A program made the translations under genes and the position numbers. A stretch of 18,712 bases of DNA from Planctomycetota bacterium (GTDB lineage: Bacteria > Planctomycetota > PUPC01 > JABMSA01): positions 1 through 18,712 of the forward strand of contig JABMSA010000811.1 in assembly GCA_013202185.1 (NCBI GenBank), in the 5' to 3' direction. The notes beneath the pieces are model-generated. The model had not been told where the DNA came from and did not search any database. It saw nothing but the letters and a program-made list of their open reading frames with translations. Shown piece after piece: positions 1 through 8,279 of this stretch (the first letter of the stretch is position 1; each line of letters begins with the position of its first letter).

Positions 1-466
1 ACTCGAGGCCGAGCCCCGATCCGCGCTCTTCGTCGGCGGCGCCCACCAGGATCACCTCGCCGATGAGTTGGTCCTCGTTTTTCTTGAGGAGCCGTGCGAC
101 CTCGAGCATCACGGCGAGCTGGCCCTTGTTGTCGCTGGTGCCCCGTCCGTATACGCGGCCATCGCGGACGACGGCGGCGAAAGGATCGGTTTGCCAGCCG
201 CTGCCCGGGGGCACAACGTCGAAGTGACACGCCACCAGTATCTTCGGCCGGCCCGAGCCAATACGTGCGACCATGTTCGTTCGGCCGGGCTCTTTTTCGA
301 ATGCCGTGCATTCGATGCCTGCGGGCTCGAGCGCGTCGCGCATTATCTCGGCGGCGAGGTGTTCGTCGCCCGGCGGGTTCACCGTTTTCGCGGCTACAAG
401 CCTGCTCAGCAGCTCAAGTATACTGTCACGTCGGTTCTCAACGAACCGTTCGACCTGTTCGTTCAC
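1..466 (-). CDS. M20-family metallopeptidase (ArgE/DapE/CPG2-like), partial, 3' end cut by window edge
   Basis: This is the N-terminal 155 residues of a zinc-dependent M20 amidohydrolase/peptidase, a family that hydrolyses N-acyl amino acids or dipeptides. Visible motifs are the metal-binding HFDVVPPG (H81, D83), GRGTSDNKGQ with the bridging aspartate D112, and ADEERGSG with the general-base and metal glutamates E146/E147, all in family order and spacing. There is no signal peptide, so it is probably cytoplasmic. The start is a GTG (466-464); AGAG lies about 11 nt upstream and no in-frame ATG is suitably placed. It has its own promoter about 50 bp upstream and is separated from the GH2 gene by 137 bp, so it is probably an independent unit. 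The substrate cannot be told from this half; the C-terminal catalytic and dimerisation part is outside the window. Confidence 0.9.
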   Translation of the reverse strand, partial: MNEQVERFVENRRDSILELLSRLVAAKTVNPPGDEHLAAEIMRDALEPAGIECTAFEKEPGRTNMVARIGSGRPKILVACHFDVVPPGSGWQTDPFAAVVRDGRVYGRGTSDNKGQLAVMLEVARLLKKNEDQLIGEVILVGAADEERGSGLGLE

Positions 467-521
467 GCGGGGTTGATCTCTCTTAGAAGAACAATTCTCG
501 GTGCGAAAACGCTCACCATCA

Positions 522-551
522 ATAATACTTCTTTCCGGGCGGGAAAGTCAA
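522..551 (-). promoter_or_regulatory. sigma70-type promoter for the M20 peptidase gene
   Basis: On the minus strand, TTGACT (551-546) and TATTAT (527-522) are separated by 18 bp. Each hexamer matches the consensus at five of six positions. The predicted transcription start near 515 leaves a leader of about 50 nt before the GTG start at 466. It lies in the only non-coding gap between the GH2 gene and the peptidase. It was identified by eye and not tested. Confidence 0.6.
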
Positions 552-603
552 GCGCAAAGGCGGGCAATGTGCAAGGCATGAATATGTTTTCGGCGGAGCG
601 CTC

Positions 604-3600
604 TCAATCGGCGGCGAGGCCCGCGTCCTTCGGAGCTATGTACTCCAGATTCGGCAGTTGGCGGCCGTTGCGCAGGAAGCGGATGTTGACGTGCGAAGGG
701 TTGCCGGCCCATCCGAATTTTATCAGCAGGTGGTTGAGTCCCCTGCGGATTCTCACGCGCGACCTGATCTCGTTTGTTGTGCGCTTGTGGCCTCTGAGCC
801 TGGTCATCGGGTCGGTGGCGGGATATTTTTCGCGGGCGTCAAACCATACCTTGATGGGCGTCGCGCTGCTTACGACCAGGTCGGCGGTTGTGGCCTCGGG
901 GCAGCGAACGTAGGCGTATGCGTATGCCACCATGAAGCGCTTGCGGAATTCCGGCGGAAGAACCAGCCTGCCGTACGCCGATACCTCGGTTTCTTGCCAC
1001 TGGATCCGTCTGTTGTCCCACGAAGCGTAGGTGGCGCCGGGATCGAGATCCTTTTCCGGCGGGAGTACCATGTCGAAGCTTGATCCGTTGCCGTTGTCCG
1101 GCTCGAGAGGCCACGGGCCGACGATGAGGAATCCTCGTCTGCGTGTTGCCTGCTCGGCGAGGAGGCGTTCGTATTCTGCCTGTAATGCACGGGCCCGGAC
1201 GTGGGGCACAGGTTGGGCGGACGTGCGCCCGCTGGCGGCTTCGGCGTGCCTGATCATATTTGCGAGAACTCGGGCGGCGAGAGGATCCGAGCCCAGATTG
1301 TCCGCCAGGTTCAGTGTGCTCAATATAATGCTGCCATTGCCCATCGGCATTATCAGCACACAGTGACCCACGAACCCGTCGGAGCCGCTAACCGCGCCGC
1401 AGATGGAATCCCATGATTTCGCGGGCCTGAAGTGTTCTGATGCAACCATGCATTTCCCTGGGACAACATTTCCGTATTCCCTGCCGAAGAACGCATCGAT
1501 CGGCAGCCCCTCGAAAATCGGATGAGCGATCCCATAGAAGGCGGAGCCCATCGGCGGCGCTGCCGTGCGCACTACTTCCGGCGACAGCAAACCGCTGAGG
1601 TGCAACGGTTCGCCGGGCCCAGGCGGAGCAAGCAGTATGCCCCAGGCTCCGTCTTCGACGGCCGCGAAGAAACGTGCCGCAACCGGGGGAGGCGCGTTGC
1701 CAAGGCTTGCCGCAACAATCACCGGATGCACCTTCTCGCAATCCTGCAGGTTATTGGTGTCTGCGTGCCGGCCGCCAACAGATGCCTTCAGCTTCTCCTC
1801 GGGATCGTACAGAGTGACCGGCGATGAGACCGCAGCCGCCTCGCGTGAGATCGCTAGAACTGAACCGCCAAACGAGTTGATGCCCTCGCCGAAGTGCACA
1901 AGCCTTGCGCTGATTGTGTGCCGCCCTTCGGCGCGAGGTGACCCGAGCACGAGGCGCCCAAGCCCTTGCACGCGTTCGCCGGACAATTGCAGGTGGAACT
2001 CTGGGTCCGACACCGTGTTGCCGAAGGCGTCGTTGAGTTCAATGCTGAGCACGGCCGCGCCCTGCATGCCGGGCTTGTTGAGGAGGATCGGCTCGACGGC
2101 GATATCCTCTCCGATGAAAACCGTGGACCTTGGCACCCGCAACACCAATCGCGTGGGAGCATTGAGTGCCCTGAACGCATGCCAGGCCGGCTTTGGGTCG
2201 CCCCATACGTTCACCAGGCCGGCCGTGGATTCCATTATGCAGTCCTGCCATTGCGTGAAGCACAGCATGTCGAGGTCGGGGTTGCAGGCGAGCATTTCGC
2301 TTTGCTCGCGGGCGGCCCGGGCCTGATGCCTCTGCAGCGCGGCGACGAAATCCTCGATCGAGCCAAACTTGCGCTTGAGCGGCCGGCTCTTCACTGATTT
2401 CCTCAGCTTGTGTCGCAACTGAGCGAAGTAGCGGTAGTCGCCCTTGAACCGGCACGGCTTTTCGTATCCTTCGACGGCGGCATCGAGGGCGGTTATTCCG
2501 CCGGCCCCGTACCCAATGATGACGGCCAGTTCTTTTCTGCCGTGCTGTTCGAGCTGCTTGTGTATGTGCCGCCGTTGGTTGTCGGGCATCGGCGAGGATG
2601 GATACCAAAACGCATCGAAGCACGGAATGTTCTCGTTCGACCCGGCCGGATAACAGCGGGCGCGTCCGGCGGCCGTCTTGTCCAGGATCGGGCGTGTCGG
2701 ATCAAGCCGGCCGATCAGCTTTGCGAATTTCCGGGCATGCTCGGGAGGGTCGCTCAGCAACTGCGGCGCACTGCCTTCGTTGAATATTCCCCACATCACT
2801 ATGCTTGGGTGGTTGCGGTCGCGAAGGATCATTCCGCCGATCTGCGTTGTAAGGCGCTGCTGCAGCGCTTCGTTGTCGCGGCAATACATCCGGCCGATGG
2901 ACGGCTGCTGAAAGACGAGCAATCCCTGCCTGTCGGCTTCGCGGAGGAATTCTTCCGGTGCGAGGCGAACGTGGTTGAGCACCGCGTTGAAGCCCGCTTC
3001 CTTGATCAGCCTCACCTGTTTTTCGCACCATTCTTCGTTCGGCGGGCGGCACAGAGTATCCGGAAAGAACGGCTGATTGATCACCGCGTTGAGGATCACC
3101 CGTCTGCCATTGAGATAGAAATTGTTGTCGCGAACGTCGAATTTTCGCAGCCCTGCGGTGTCGGCGGCCCGATCGAGAACGATCTGCCCTCTGACGAGCC
3201 TCACTGAAACCCTGTAGAGAAACGGGTGCTCGGGCGACCACAGGAGCTTCTCGCGAAGAGGTATCTTGAGGGCAAAAGTCCGGTGCTTTCCCGGGTCGAC
3301 CGTGAAAGAAGCAGATCCGTATTCGGCGTTGTCGTCTTTCGCTGAAGATACCGACGCGGCCAGCACGAAAGGCTGTGCCCCGGCATCGGCGCCGAGCGTG
3401 CACTGAACGATGATCGCGGGCGTCTCCACGTCCGGAATCAGAAATACATTTTCGATCCAGGCGTCGTCGTGCTCGGTGAGGTACACGTTGCCGCAGAGGC
3501 CGCCGAAGTTGACGTACCAGCTTTCCTTGGCGTGCGGCACCTGGTAGAGGTTCAGGCCGTCAACGTACTCGAGTCGCGGGGTGTCGGTAACGCGCACCAC

Positions 3601-4065
3601 GAGGTCGTTTGTCAATCCAGGGCGGATAGTGGCGCCTACCTCGAAGCCGAACGGCACATAGCCCCCTTCGTGTTCGCCCACGTAGCGCCCGTTGAGCCAC
3701 ACCTTCGCGTGATAATTCACATCTTCAAAACACAGCCTCAGCCGTCCGGTCATTTCGGCCGGAATGTCGAACGACTTGTAGTACCACGCAACGCCGTTGT
3801 ATCCCACGCCCGCCTTTGTGCTCTGCCACGCCCCGGGCACGGCGATACTGCTCACGTCCACCGGCGGCTCATTGGCCCGTCCCTGCTGCTCGCCGGCGTT
3901 CTGCGGATCGAATGCGATCAGCCACTGGCCGTTGAGATTGATGCGGAGCCTGCCGTTCTCCATAACTGCGGATCCCCGGGTGGTCATGCTCTTGCATGCG
4001 TGCAACGCAAGAACGAGAATCATGAGGATTCCGACAGACACATACCGAGCGGCGGATGCGTGCAT
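604..4065 (-). CDS. GH2-family glycoside hydrolase-like lipoprotein, catalytic nucleophile replaced by glycine
   Basis: The product has 1153 residues. The chosen ATG (4065) has GGAGG 5 nt upstream and opens directly into a lipoprotein signal with Cys24 in LALHAC; a longer reading from 4113 would bury the signal. Approximate domains: GH2 jelly-roll sugar-binding (35-210), Ig-like (215-310), TIM barrel (315-640), a second Ig-like region (640-740), a ThuA/class I amidotransferase-like region (775-940) and a C-terminal beta-rich module (975-1140). The acid/base glutamate is present (E430 in WGIFNEG). At the expected nucleophile site, where GH2 enzymes read roughly IISEFGAG, the protein reads VIIGYGAG, with G518 encoded by GGG. 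The 88-residue spacing to E430 fits the family. The usual Arg two residues before His365 is Leu363. It may be a binding protein or pseudoenzyme, or the base may be a sequencing error. Family assignment is firm; activity is doubtful. Confidence 0.88.
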   Translation of the reverse strand: MHASAARYVSVGILMILVLALHACKSMTTRGSAVMENGRLRINLNGQWLIAFDPQNAGEQQGRANEPPVDVSSIAVPGAWQSTKAGVGYNGVAWYYKSFDIPAEMTGRLRLCFEDVNYHAKVWLNGRYVGEHEGGYVPFGFEVGATIRPGLTNDLVVRVTDTPRLEYVDGLNLYQVPHAKESWYVNFGGLCGNVYLTEHDDAWIENVFLIPDVETPAIIVQCTLGADAGAQPFVLAASVSSAKDDNAEYGSASFTVDPGKHRTFALKIPLREKLLWSPEHPFLYRVSVRLVRGQIVLDRAADTAGLRKFDVRDNNFYLNGRRVILNAVINQPFFPDTLCRPPNEEWCEKQVRLIKEAGFNAVLNHVRLAPEEFLREADRQGLLVFQQPSIGRMYCRDNEALQQRLTTQIGGMILRDRNHPSIVMWGIFNEGSAPQLLSDPPEHARKFAKLIGRLDPTRPILDKTAAGRARCYPAGSNENIPCFDAFWYPSSPMPDNQRRHIHKQLEQHGRKELAVIIGYGAGGITALDAAVEGYEKPCRFKGDYRYFAQLRHKLRKSVKSRPLKRKFGSIEDFVAALQRHQARAAREQSEMLACNPDLDMLCFTQWQDCIMESTAGLVNVWGDPKPAWHAFRALNAPTRLVLRVPRSTVFIGEDIAVEPILLNKPGMQGAAVLSIELNDAFGNTVSDPEFHLQLSGERVQGLGRLVLGSPRAEGRHTISARLVHFGEGINSFGGSVLAISREAAAVSSPVTLYDPEEKLKASVGGRHADTNNLQDCEKVHPVIVAASLGNAPPPVAARFFAAVEDGAWGILLAPPGPGEPLHLSGLLSPEVVRTAAPPMGSAFYGIAHPIFEGLPIDAFFGREYGNVVPGKCMVASEHFRPAKSWDSICGAVSGSDGFVGHCVLIMPMGNGSIILSTLNLADNLGSDPLAARVLANMIRHAEAASGRTSAQPVPHVRARALQAEYERLLAEQATRRRGFLIVGPWPLEPDNGNGSSFDMVLPPEKDLDPGATYASWDNRRIQWQETEVSAYGRLVLPPEFRKRFMVAYAYAYVRCPEATTADLVVSSATPIKVWFDAREKYPATDPMTRLRGHKRTTNEIRSRVRIRRGLNHLLIKFGWAGNPSHVNIRFLRNGRQLPNLEYIAPKDAGLAAD

Positions 4066-4088
4066 ATTCTCCTCCCGAACTATCGTTA

Positions 4089-4101
4089 AGGGGCGGCCCC
4101 T
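4089..4101. repeat. 13-bp perfect inverted repeat in the GH2 gene leader
   Basis: AGGGGC and GCCCCT flank a single central base, 24 bp upstream of the GH2 start codon. It could be an operator or a small RNA hairpin near the ribosome binding site. No T-tract follows on either strand, so it does not look like a terminator. In GC-rich DNA a palindrome of this size can occur by chance. Confidence 0.3.
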
Positions 4102-4110
4102 CGCCTGATT

Positions 4111-4140
4111 CATATAACGGCACGCGGGGGGCGTTGTCTA
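4111..4140 (-). promoter_or_regulatory. weak candidate promoter for the GH2 gene
   Basis: TAGACA (4140-4135; five of six to TTGACA) and TATATG (4116-4111; four of six) are spaced by 18 bp on the minus strand, in the 122-bp gap between the NTF2-like gene and the GH2 gene. The match is modest. The gap and the lack of overlap are the main reasons to expect a separate promoter here. Confidence 0.3.
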
Positions 4141-4187
4141 TCGTAAAGTGTGATCGGGGTGCACCGGGCGTGGGAGGATGGGGCGAT

Positions 4188-4667
4188 TCAGTCGGCCGTT
4201 GACCTGATAATCCGGCTGCGAATGATCTGCCAGCGGTCGCCTTCTTTCTTGAAAGTGAGGAGGAATCTCTCGCTGCCGCGATGCCGCAGGAGGTTCTCTC
4301 CGCTGGAGGCGGCGCTGGAGGCGGCTCGAACTGTGGCTATGAACCGGGCTTCGGCTGTAGTCTCGTCGATGATCTTCACGCTCACGCCGCGCACCCTCAC
4401 GCGGATGACCGGATACGACAGGAATATCCGCCTGAGAACGGCCATCGCCGTGGCGCGGTCCATGTTCTGTGCTTCGCTGTGGAAGTCGGCGTGAACATGC
4501 CGCGAGATTGCTCGGAGGTCGCGCTCCTCCGCCGAATCGGCGATGGTACGGATCGCACTGCGGATTAGGCTTTCATCGTCTGCGAGGTCATCGAGCAACT
4601 GTGTGTAGGCAACAAGGGCGGCGACTATGAACACAACAACACCGAGCGCAACGTATCGCCGTCTCAT
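4188..4667 (-). CDS. small membrane-anchored NTF2/SnoaL-like protein
   Basis: The product has 159 residues. A short basic start (MRRR) leads into a hydrophobic segment (about 6-25) that should act as a signal anchor or uncleaved signal. The rest has the alpha+beta pattern of the NTF2-like fold: two N-terminal helices (SLIRSAIRTIADSAEERD, then AISRHVHADFHSE) followed by strands ending in FLLTFKKEGDRWQIIRSRI, a typical last-strand signature of DUF4440/SnoaL-type proteins. No catalytic residues can be assigned. Its ATG overlaps the lepB stop as ATGA (4667-4664), so it is the last gene of the operon and translationally coupled to lepB. The fold is inferred from the pattern and the function is unknown. 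Confidence 0.75.
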   Translation of the reverse strand: MRRRYVALGVVVFIVAALVAYTQLLDDLADDESLIRSAIRTIADSAEERDLRAISRHVHADFHSEAQNMDRATAMAVLRRIFLSYPVIRVRVRGVSVKIIDETTAEARFIATVRAASSAASSGENLLRHRGSERFLLTFKKEGDRWQIIRSRIIRSTAD

Positions 4668-5209
4668 TGGTTCATCTCCAGGGGATACTCTTGTCCCCTC
4701 CCGATCAGCCTGCCGACGATGTTTCGATATGCCACCAGCACCTGAAAATGGCTGACCATCGCCATGCCGCGATTGTCTCCGATCACGTACACCTGTCGTT
4801 CGCCGATGCGGATGGGAGGCAGCTCCCAGAACGTGTTAGATATTATGTACGGCTCGTGCAGCGGCACGTCATTGATATAGACCTGTCCGCGCCGAATTTC
4901 GATTATTTCTTTTGGCAGCCCGATCACGCGCTTGCAGTACAGCTCTGGCGGCTCCTCGTTGTCCCTGAGAATGATCACGTCGCCGCGATCCGGCGCACGG
5001 AAGCGATACGAGACCTTATCCAGAAACACATAAGCGCCTTCCCTGAGCGCTGGCAGCATGCTGTGGCCGCGGGTCGGCCGCACCTGGATGACGAAAAACC
5101 ACAGGATCAATATGGCAGCTATTTCGAACGGCACGCGCATGTACCACCTGCCAAGCATCCGTCGGCGAGACGCCCCTGAGCTTTCTTCGGAAGCTGATTT
5201 GCTCAACAT
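4664..5209 (-). CDS. lepB: signal peptidase I (S26A)
   Basis: The product has 181 residues, about the size of Gram-positive SipS-type enzymes and shorter than E. coli LepB. It cleaves signal peptides from exported preproteins on the outer face of the inner membrane. A cytoplasmic tail (1-26) is followed by one transmembrane segment (about 27-43). Box B contains the nucleophile Ser50 (GHSMLP) and box D the general base Lys93 (YCKRVIGLP). RGDVII before box D and VYVIGDNR of box E are recognisable. After GDNR the usual DSR region is replaced by GMAMVSHF, which is unusual. The ATG at 5209 overlaps the mnmG stop by 7 nt with AAGAAGG just upstream. A longer open frame to 5644 is antisense-type noise inside mnmG. 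The identification is strong. Confidence 0.9.
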   Translation of the reverse strand: MLSKSASEESSGASRRRMLGRWYMRVPFEIAAILILWFFVIQVRPTRGHSMLPALREGAYVFLDKVSYRFRAPDRGDVIILRDNEEPPELYCKRVIGLPKEIIEIRRGQVYINDVPLHEPYIISNTFWELPPIRIGERQVYVIGDNRGMAMVSHFQVLVAYRNIVGRLIGRGQEYPLEMNQ

Positions 5210-7035
5210 ACCTTCTTTTTTCCTTCCAGGTAAATCATGAGAATACTGATGTCGGCCGGCGTGACCCCCGAGATGCGCGACGCCTGGCCCAGCGACACCG
5301 GCCGGACCAGCGAAAGCTTCTCGCGCGACTCGAACCGGATTTCCTTGATCTGCGTGAAGTCGAGGTCCGGCGGAATGCGGCGATCTTCCATCCTTTTCAT
5401 CTTTTCGATGCGCTCTCGCTCGCGCTTGATGTAGCCGTCGTACTTCACCTCGATCTCGAGCTGTTGCTTGAGGTCGTCCGATAAACCAAGGTTCTTCAGC
5501 TTTCCATCGAGCTTTTCGACGTCGGAAAACGTCATGCCCGGTCGCCGCAGAATGCGCAGCAGCGCCACGTTCTCGTGTGATGCCTTCGCGAGGTAATCCA
5601 ACGTGCTCGCGATGGCCGCTTCCTTGTGCTGCAGTCTGCGCCACTGCTCATCGCCGATCAGCCCGAGCCGCCGGCCGTGACGCATCAACCTGCGGTCGGC
5701 GTTGTCCTGTCGCAGCATCAGCCTGTACTCGGCCCGCGAGGTGAACATTCGATACGGTTCCTGCGTGCCCAGCGTGACGAGGTCGTCGATAAGCACGCCG
5801 ATGTAGGCTTCGGATCGACTTAATATGAACGGCTCGTCGCCGCGCAACTTTAGCACTGTATTGATTCCCGCCATCAGCCCCTGCGCGGCGGCCTCCTCGT
5901 AGCCGGAGGTGCCGTTGATCTGCCCGGCGAGAAACAAGCCTTCGCACGCCTTGCTCTCCAGCCATGGCATTGTTTGCGTAGGCGGCACGAAGTCATACTC
6001 TATCGCATATCCGAACCGCATTATCTCGGCGTGTTCGAGGCCGCGAATGCTATGGACCATCTCGAGTTGCACGTCCATCGGGATCGACGTGGAGATGCCG
6101 TTGCAATAGATCTCGTGTGTGTTCAGACCCTCGGGTTCGAGGAAAAGCTGGTGCCCGGGCTTGTCGGCAAACCGCACTATCTTGTCCTCGATCGACGGGC
6201 AATAGCGCGGCCCGGCAGACGTTATCCGGCCGCTGTAGAGCGGCGCCCGATCGAGGTTGGCGCGGATGATCTCGTGCGTGCGCTCGTTTGTATGGGTTAT
6301 GTAACAAGGCACCGACGGCCGCCTGTGCTCGAGGGTGGCATACGAGAACGGCAGGGGAGGATCGTCGCCGTGCTGCGGCTCGAGCGCGTCGAAATCAATG
6401 GTTCGACCGTTGACGCGAGGAGGGGTGCCGGTCTTCAGCCGGCCCACCTCAAGCCCCAGTGAACGGAGCGAGTCGGAAAGGCTGTTCGATGCGGGCTCGC
6501 CGAGCCGGCCGGCGGCGAACGACGTGTCGCCGATGTGCACGAGGCCCTTGAGGAAGGTGCCGGTGGTAAGTACCAGTGCCCGGCAGCTATACCTGGCGCC
6601 GCTTCGGCATCCGACGCCTGCGGCCCGCCCATGATCCGTGACGAGCGACTCCACTAGCTCCTGGCGAAGTGTGAGGCCCGGCTGCTCCTCGATGCGGCGC
6701 TTCATCTCGATGGCGTAAGCGCGGCGGTCGGCTTGGGCCCTGGGCGCCCACACGGCGGGGCCGCGTCCGCGATTGAGCATGCGAAAGTGGATGCTCGTGG
6801 CGTCGATGACCTTCGCCATCTCGCCGCCGAGTGCGTCGATCTCGCGCACCATCTGGCCCTTGGCCAGGCCGCCGATCGCGGGGTTGCACGACATACGCGC
6901 GACGGCGTCGAGGTCGATCGTCAGCAGCAGCGTGCGCGCACCCATCCTGGCCGCCGCAAGCGCCGCTTCGCAGCCCGCGTGGCCCGCGCCCACAACTATG
7001 ATGTCGTAATCGCTATGCAGAGCTGCCGTTGTCAT
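5203..7035 (-). CDS. mnmG: tRNA uridine-5-carboxymethylaminomethyl(34) synthesis enzyme MnmG (GidA)
   Basis: The product has 610 residues (usual family length about 620-650). With MnmE it installs the cmnm5/nm5 group on wobble U34 of tRNAs, using FAD and methylene-THF. Visible features are the N-terminal Rossmann FAD motif GAGHAG (16-21), the MSCNPAIGG block with conserved Cys50, the second conserved Cys block GPRYCPSIEDKI, QINGTSGYEEAAAQGL, SRAEYRL and the C-terminal YDGYIKRE MnmE/tRNA-binding region. The ATG at 7035 overlaps the stop of the upstream glycosyltransferase as ATGA and immediately precedes the FAD motif; an upstream extension of the frame lies inside that gene. It sits in a surface-glycan operon rather than beside mnmE. 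The identification is essentially certain. Confidence 0.97.
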   Translation of the reverse strand: MTTAALHSDYDIIVVGAGHAGCEAALAAARMGARTLLLTIDLDAVARMSCNPAIGGLAKGQMVREIDALGGEMAKVIDATSIHFRMLNRGRGPAVWAPRAQADRRAYAIEMKRRIEEQPGLTLRQELVESLVTDHGRAAGVGCRSGARYSCRALVLTTGTFLKGLVHIGDTSFAAGRLGEPASNSLSDSLRSLGLEVGRLKTGTPPRVNGRTIDFDALEPQHGDDPPLPFSYATLEHRRPSVPCYITHTNERTHEIIRANLDRAPLYSGRITSAGPRYCPSIEDKIVRFADKPGHQLFLEPEGLNTHEIYCNGISTSIPMDVQLEMVHSIRGLEHAEIMRFGYAIEYDFVPPTQTMPWLESKACEGLFLAGQINGTSGYEEAAAQGLMAGINTVLKLRGDEPFILSRSEAYIGVLIDDLVTLGTQEPYRMFTSRAEYRLMLRQDNADRRLMRHGRRLGLIGDEQWRRLQHKEAAIASTLDYLAKASHENVALLRILRRPGMTFSDVEKLDGKLKNLGLSDDLKQQLEIEVKYDGYIKRERERIEKMKRMEDRRIPPDLDFTQIKEIRFESREKLSLVRPVSLGQASRISGVTPADISILMIYLEGKKKVC

Positions 7036-8279
7036 TTGGAGCCTGGCACCTTCCTGACGCGGTCGAGAAACCGTGCGGCGGCGAAGCCGGCCAAAACCAG
7101 CAGCACCGGCATCAGCGGAGCACGGTAGCGAGTGACGGCCATGTAAACGCAGTAAACGACCGTGGTGTAGCCGATCAGGCAGTAGAACAGCAGCAGGTCG
7201 CGGCGTCGGGCCCACGACATCGCCGCGCCGATGACGGCCAACAGCAGCACGGGCACAAACGACACTCCGCCGATGATGGCATTAGTCACGCCGACGGCGG
7301 GCTCATCCGCGTGCGGCCACAGGCGCCACAGCCTGCCAAACTTCGCAACGAAAAGTTGCGCGGCCCGGCCCGGGTGGCTGCGAATGAAATCGAATCCCAT
7401 CCTGTAGAAAAGCCGGTCGGCCTCCACTTCGTCAAGGCCCTTGAACGGCGTGACGTCCTCCGGAAGGTAGCATTTGCCGCCTCCGGTGGCCCGGGGGTTG
7501 TTGGTCAGCCAGAAGGTGTAGCCGCCTTCCGTGGTGGCGGGCACGAAGCGGCCCAGGGCTGCGTAGTTGCGGATGATCCACGGCGACATCACGGCGGCGG
7601 TTCCGACGGCCACGAGCAAGAACCGCGCTATGGCGGCGCGCTTGCTCTGCGTGACGACGAGCAGCCACACGCCGAGCACCGGCAGCAGGCCCAGCATCGC
7701 CGAGCGCGCAAGCACGGCAAGCCCCAGGACCGCGCCGCCGGCAAGCCATGCGGTGACGCGGACGTTGCGCCTGGACCCCATCAGCAGCAGGAGCATCGCG
7801 CACGTGAGAAGGAATATGTGGAACGTTTCGGTAGTGATCGTGCCGCAGTAGTAAATCAACTGCGGGAAGATTGCCGCGCCGACGCCCGCGAAGATACCCG
7901 CTCGGCGGTCAAACGCCTCCCGCCCCAGGGAATACGTCAGCCCGCAAGTGAGCGCGCCCAACACGCAGTGAAACATCTTCGGAGCCAAAAACGCATGCCC
8001 GAAGATTGCGTAGAGGCCGCCCAAGACGACCGGAAACAGCGCCGGGCGTGTTGCGAGCGACATTCCGCCCAGGTGATCCTCCGCGATGTAACGGCCTTCC
8101 GTGATGAGGCGCCAGGCGATTCTGTCGTACAGCTCGGCGTCGGGTCCGTGGATGCCATCCGGTGCGCGAACCAGCACGTAAACAAGGCGCACCGCAAGCG
8201 CGAGCAGAATGATCGACCACAGTGCGATGTCAAATCGCTTCGACGCCGGCATCGACGGCCTGCTGGTAAACTTGCTCAT
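7032..8279 (-). CDS. polytopic glycosyltransferase, GT39/ArnT (PMT_2) type
   Basis: The product is about 415 residues and hydrophobic with roughly 10 or more membrane segments. The first is near residue 17 and is followed by a periplasmic loop with an acidic pair (GPDAELYDRIAWRL) as in GT-C enzymes of the ArnT/PMT_2 family, which transfer a sugar from a polyprenyl-phosphate donor on the outer membrane face. The loop SPWIIRNYAALGRFVP with GGYTFWLTNNP is also typical of this group. The start is uncertain. ATG 8279 has GGA 5 nt upstream and gives a 50-nt overlap with the upstream GT4 gene; ATG 8252 (AGG 6 nt upstream) would shorten the protein by nine residues. The stop overlaps the mnmG start. 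The acceptor could be the glycan built by the upstream genes or a protein; the sequence does not say. Confidence 0.85.
   Translation of the reverse strand: MSKFTSRPSMPASKRFDIALWSIILLALAVRLVYVLVRAPDGIHGPDAELYDRIAWRLITEGRYIAEDHLGGMSLATRPALFPVVLGGLYAIFGHAFLAPKMFHCVLGALTCGLTYSLGREAFDRRAGIFAGVGAAIFPQLIYYCGTITTETFHIFLLTCAMLLLLMGSRRNVRVTAWLAGGAVLGLAVLARSAMLGLLPVLGVWLLVVTQSKRAAIARFLLVAVGTAAVMSPWIIRNYAALGRFVPATTEGGYTFWLTNNPRATGGGKCYLPEDVTPFKGLDEVEADRLFYRMGFDFIRSHPGRAAQLFVAKFGRLWRLWPHADEPAVGVTNAIIGGVSFVPVLLLAVIGAAMSWARRRDLLLFYCLIGYTTVVYCVYMAVTRYRAPLMPVLLVLAGFAAARFLDRVRKVPGSK

Noticed and set aside
463..519. 18-codon leader peptide ending in GTGA overlap with the M20 start
   Set aside because: Its ATG at 519 lies upstream of the transcription start predicted from the promoter at 522-551, so it would not be on the mRNA.
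5210..5644. N-terminal extension of lepB to give 326 residues
   Set aside because: The extension runs inside mnmG in another frame and has no signal peptidase similarity; the ATG at 5209 places the tail and membrane segment as in the family.
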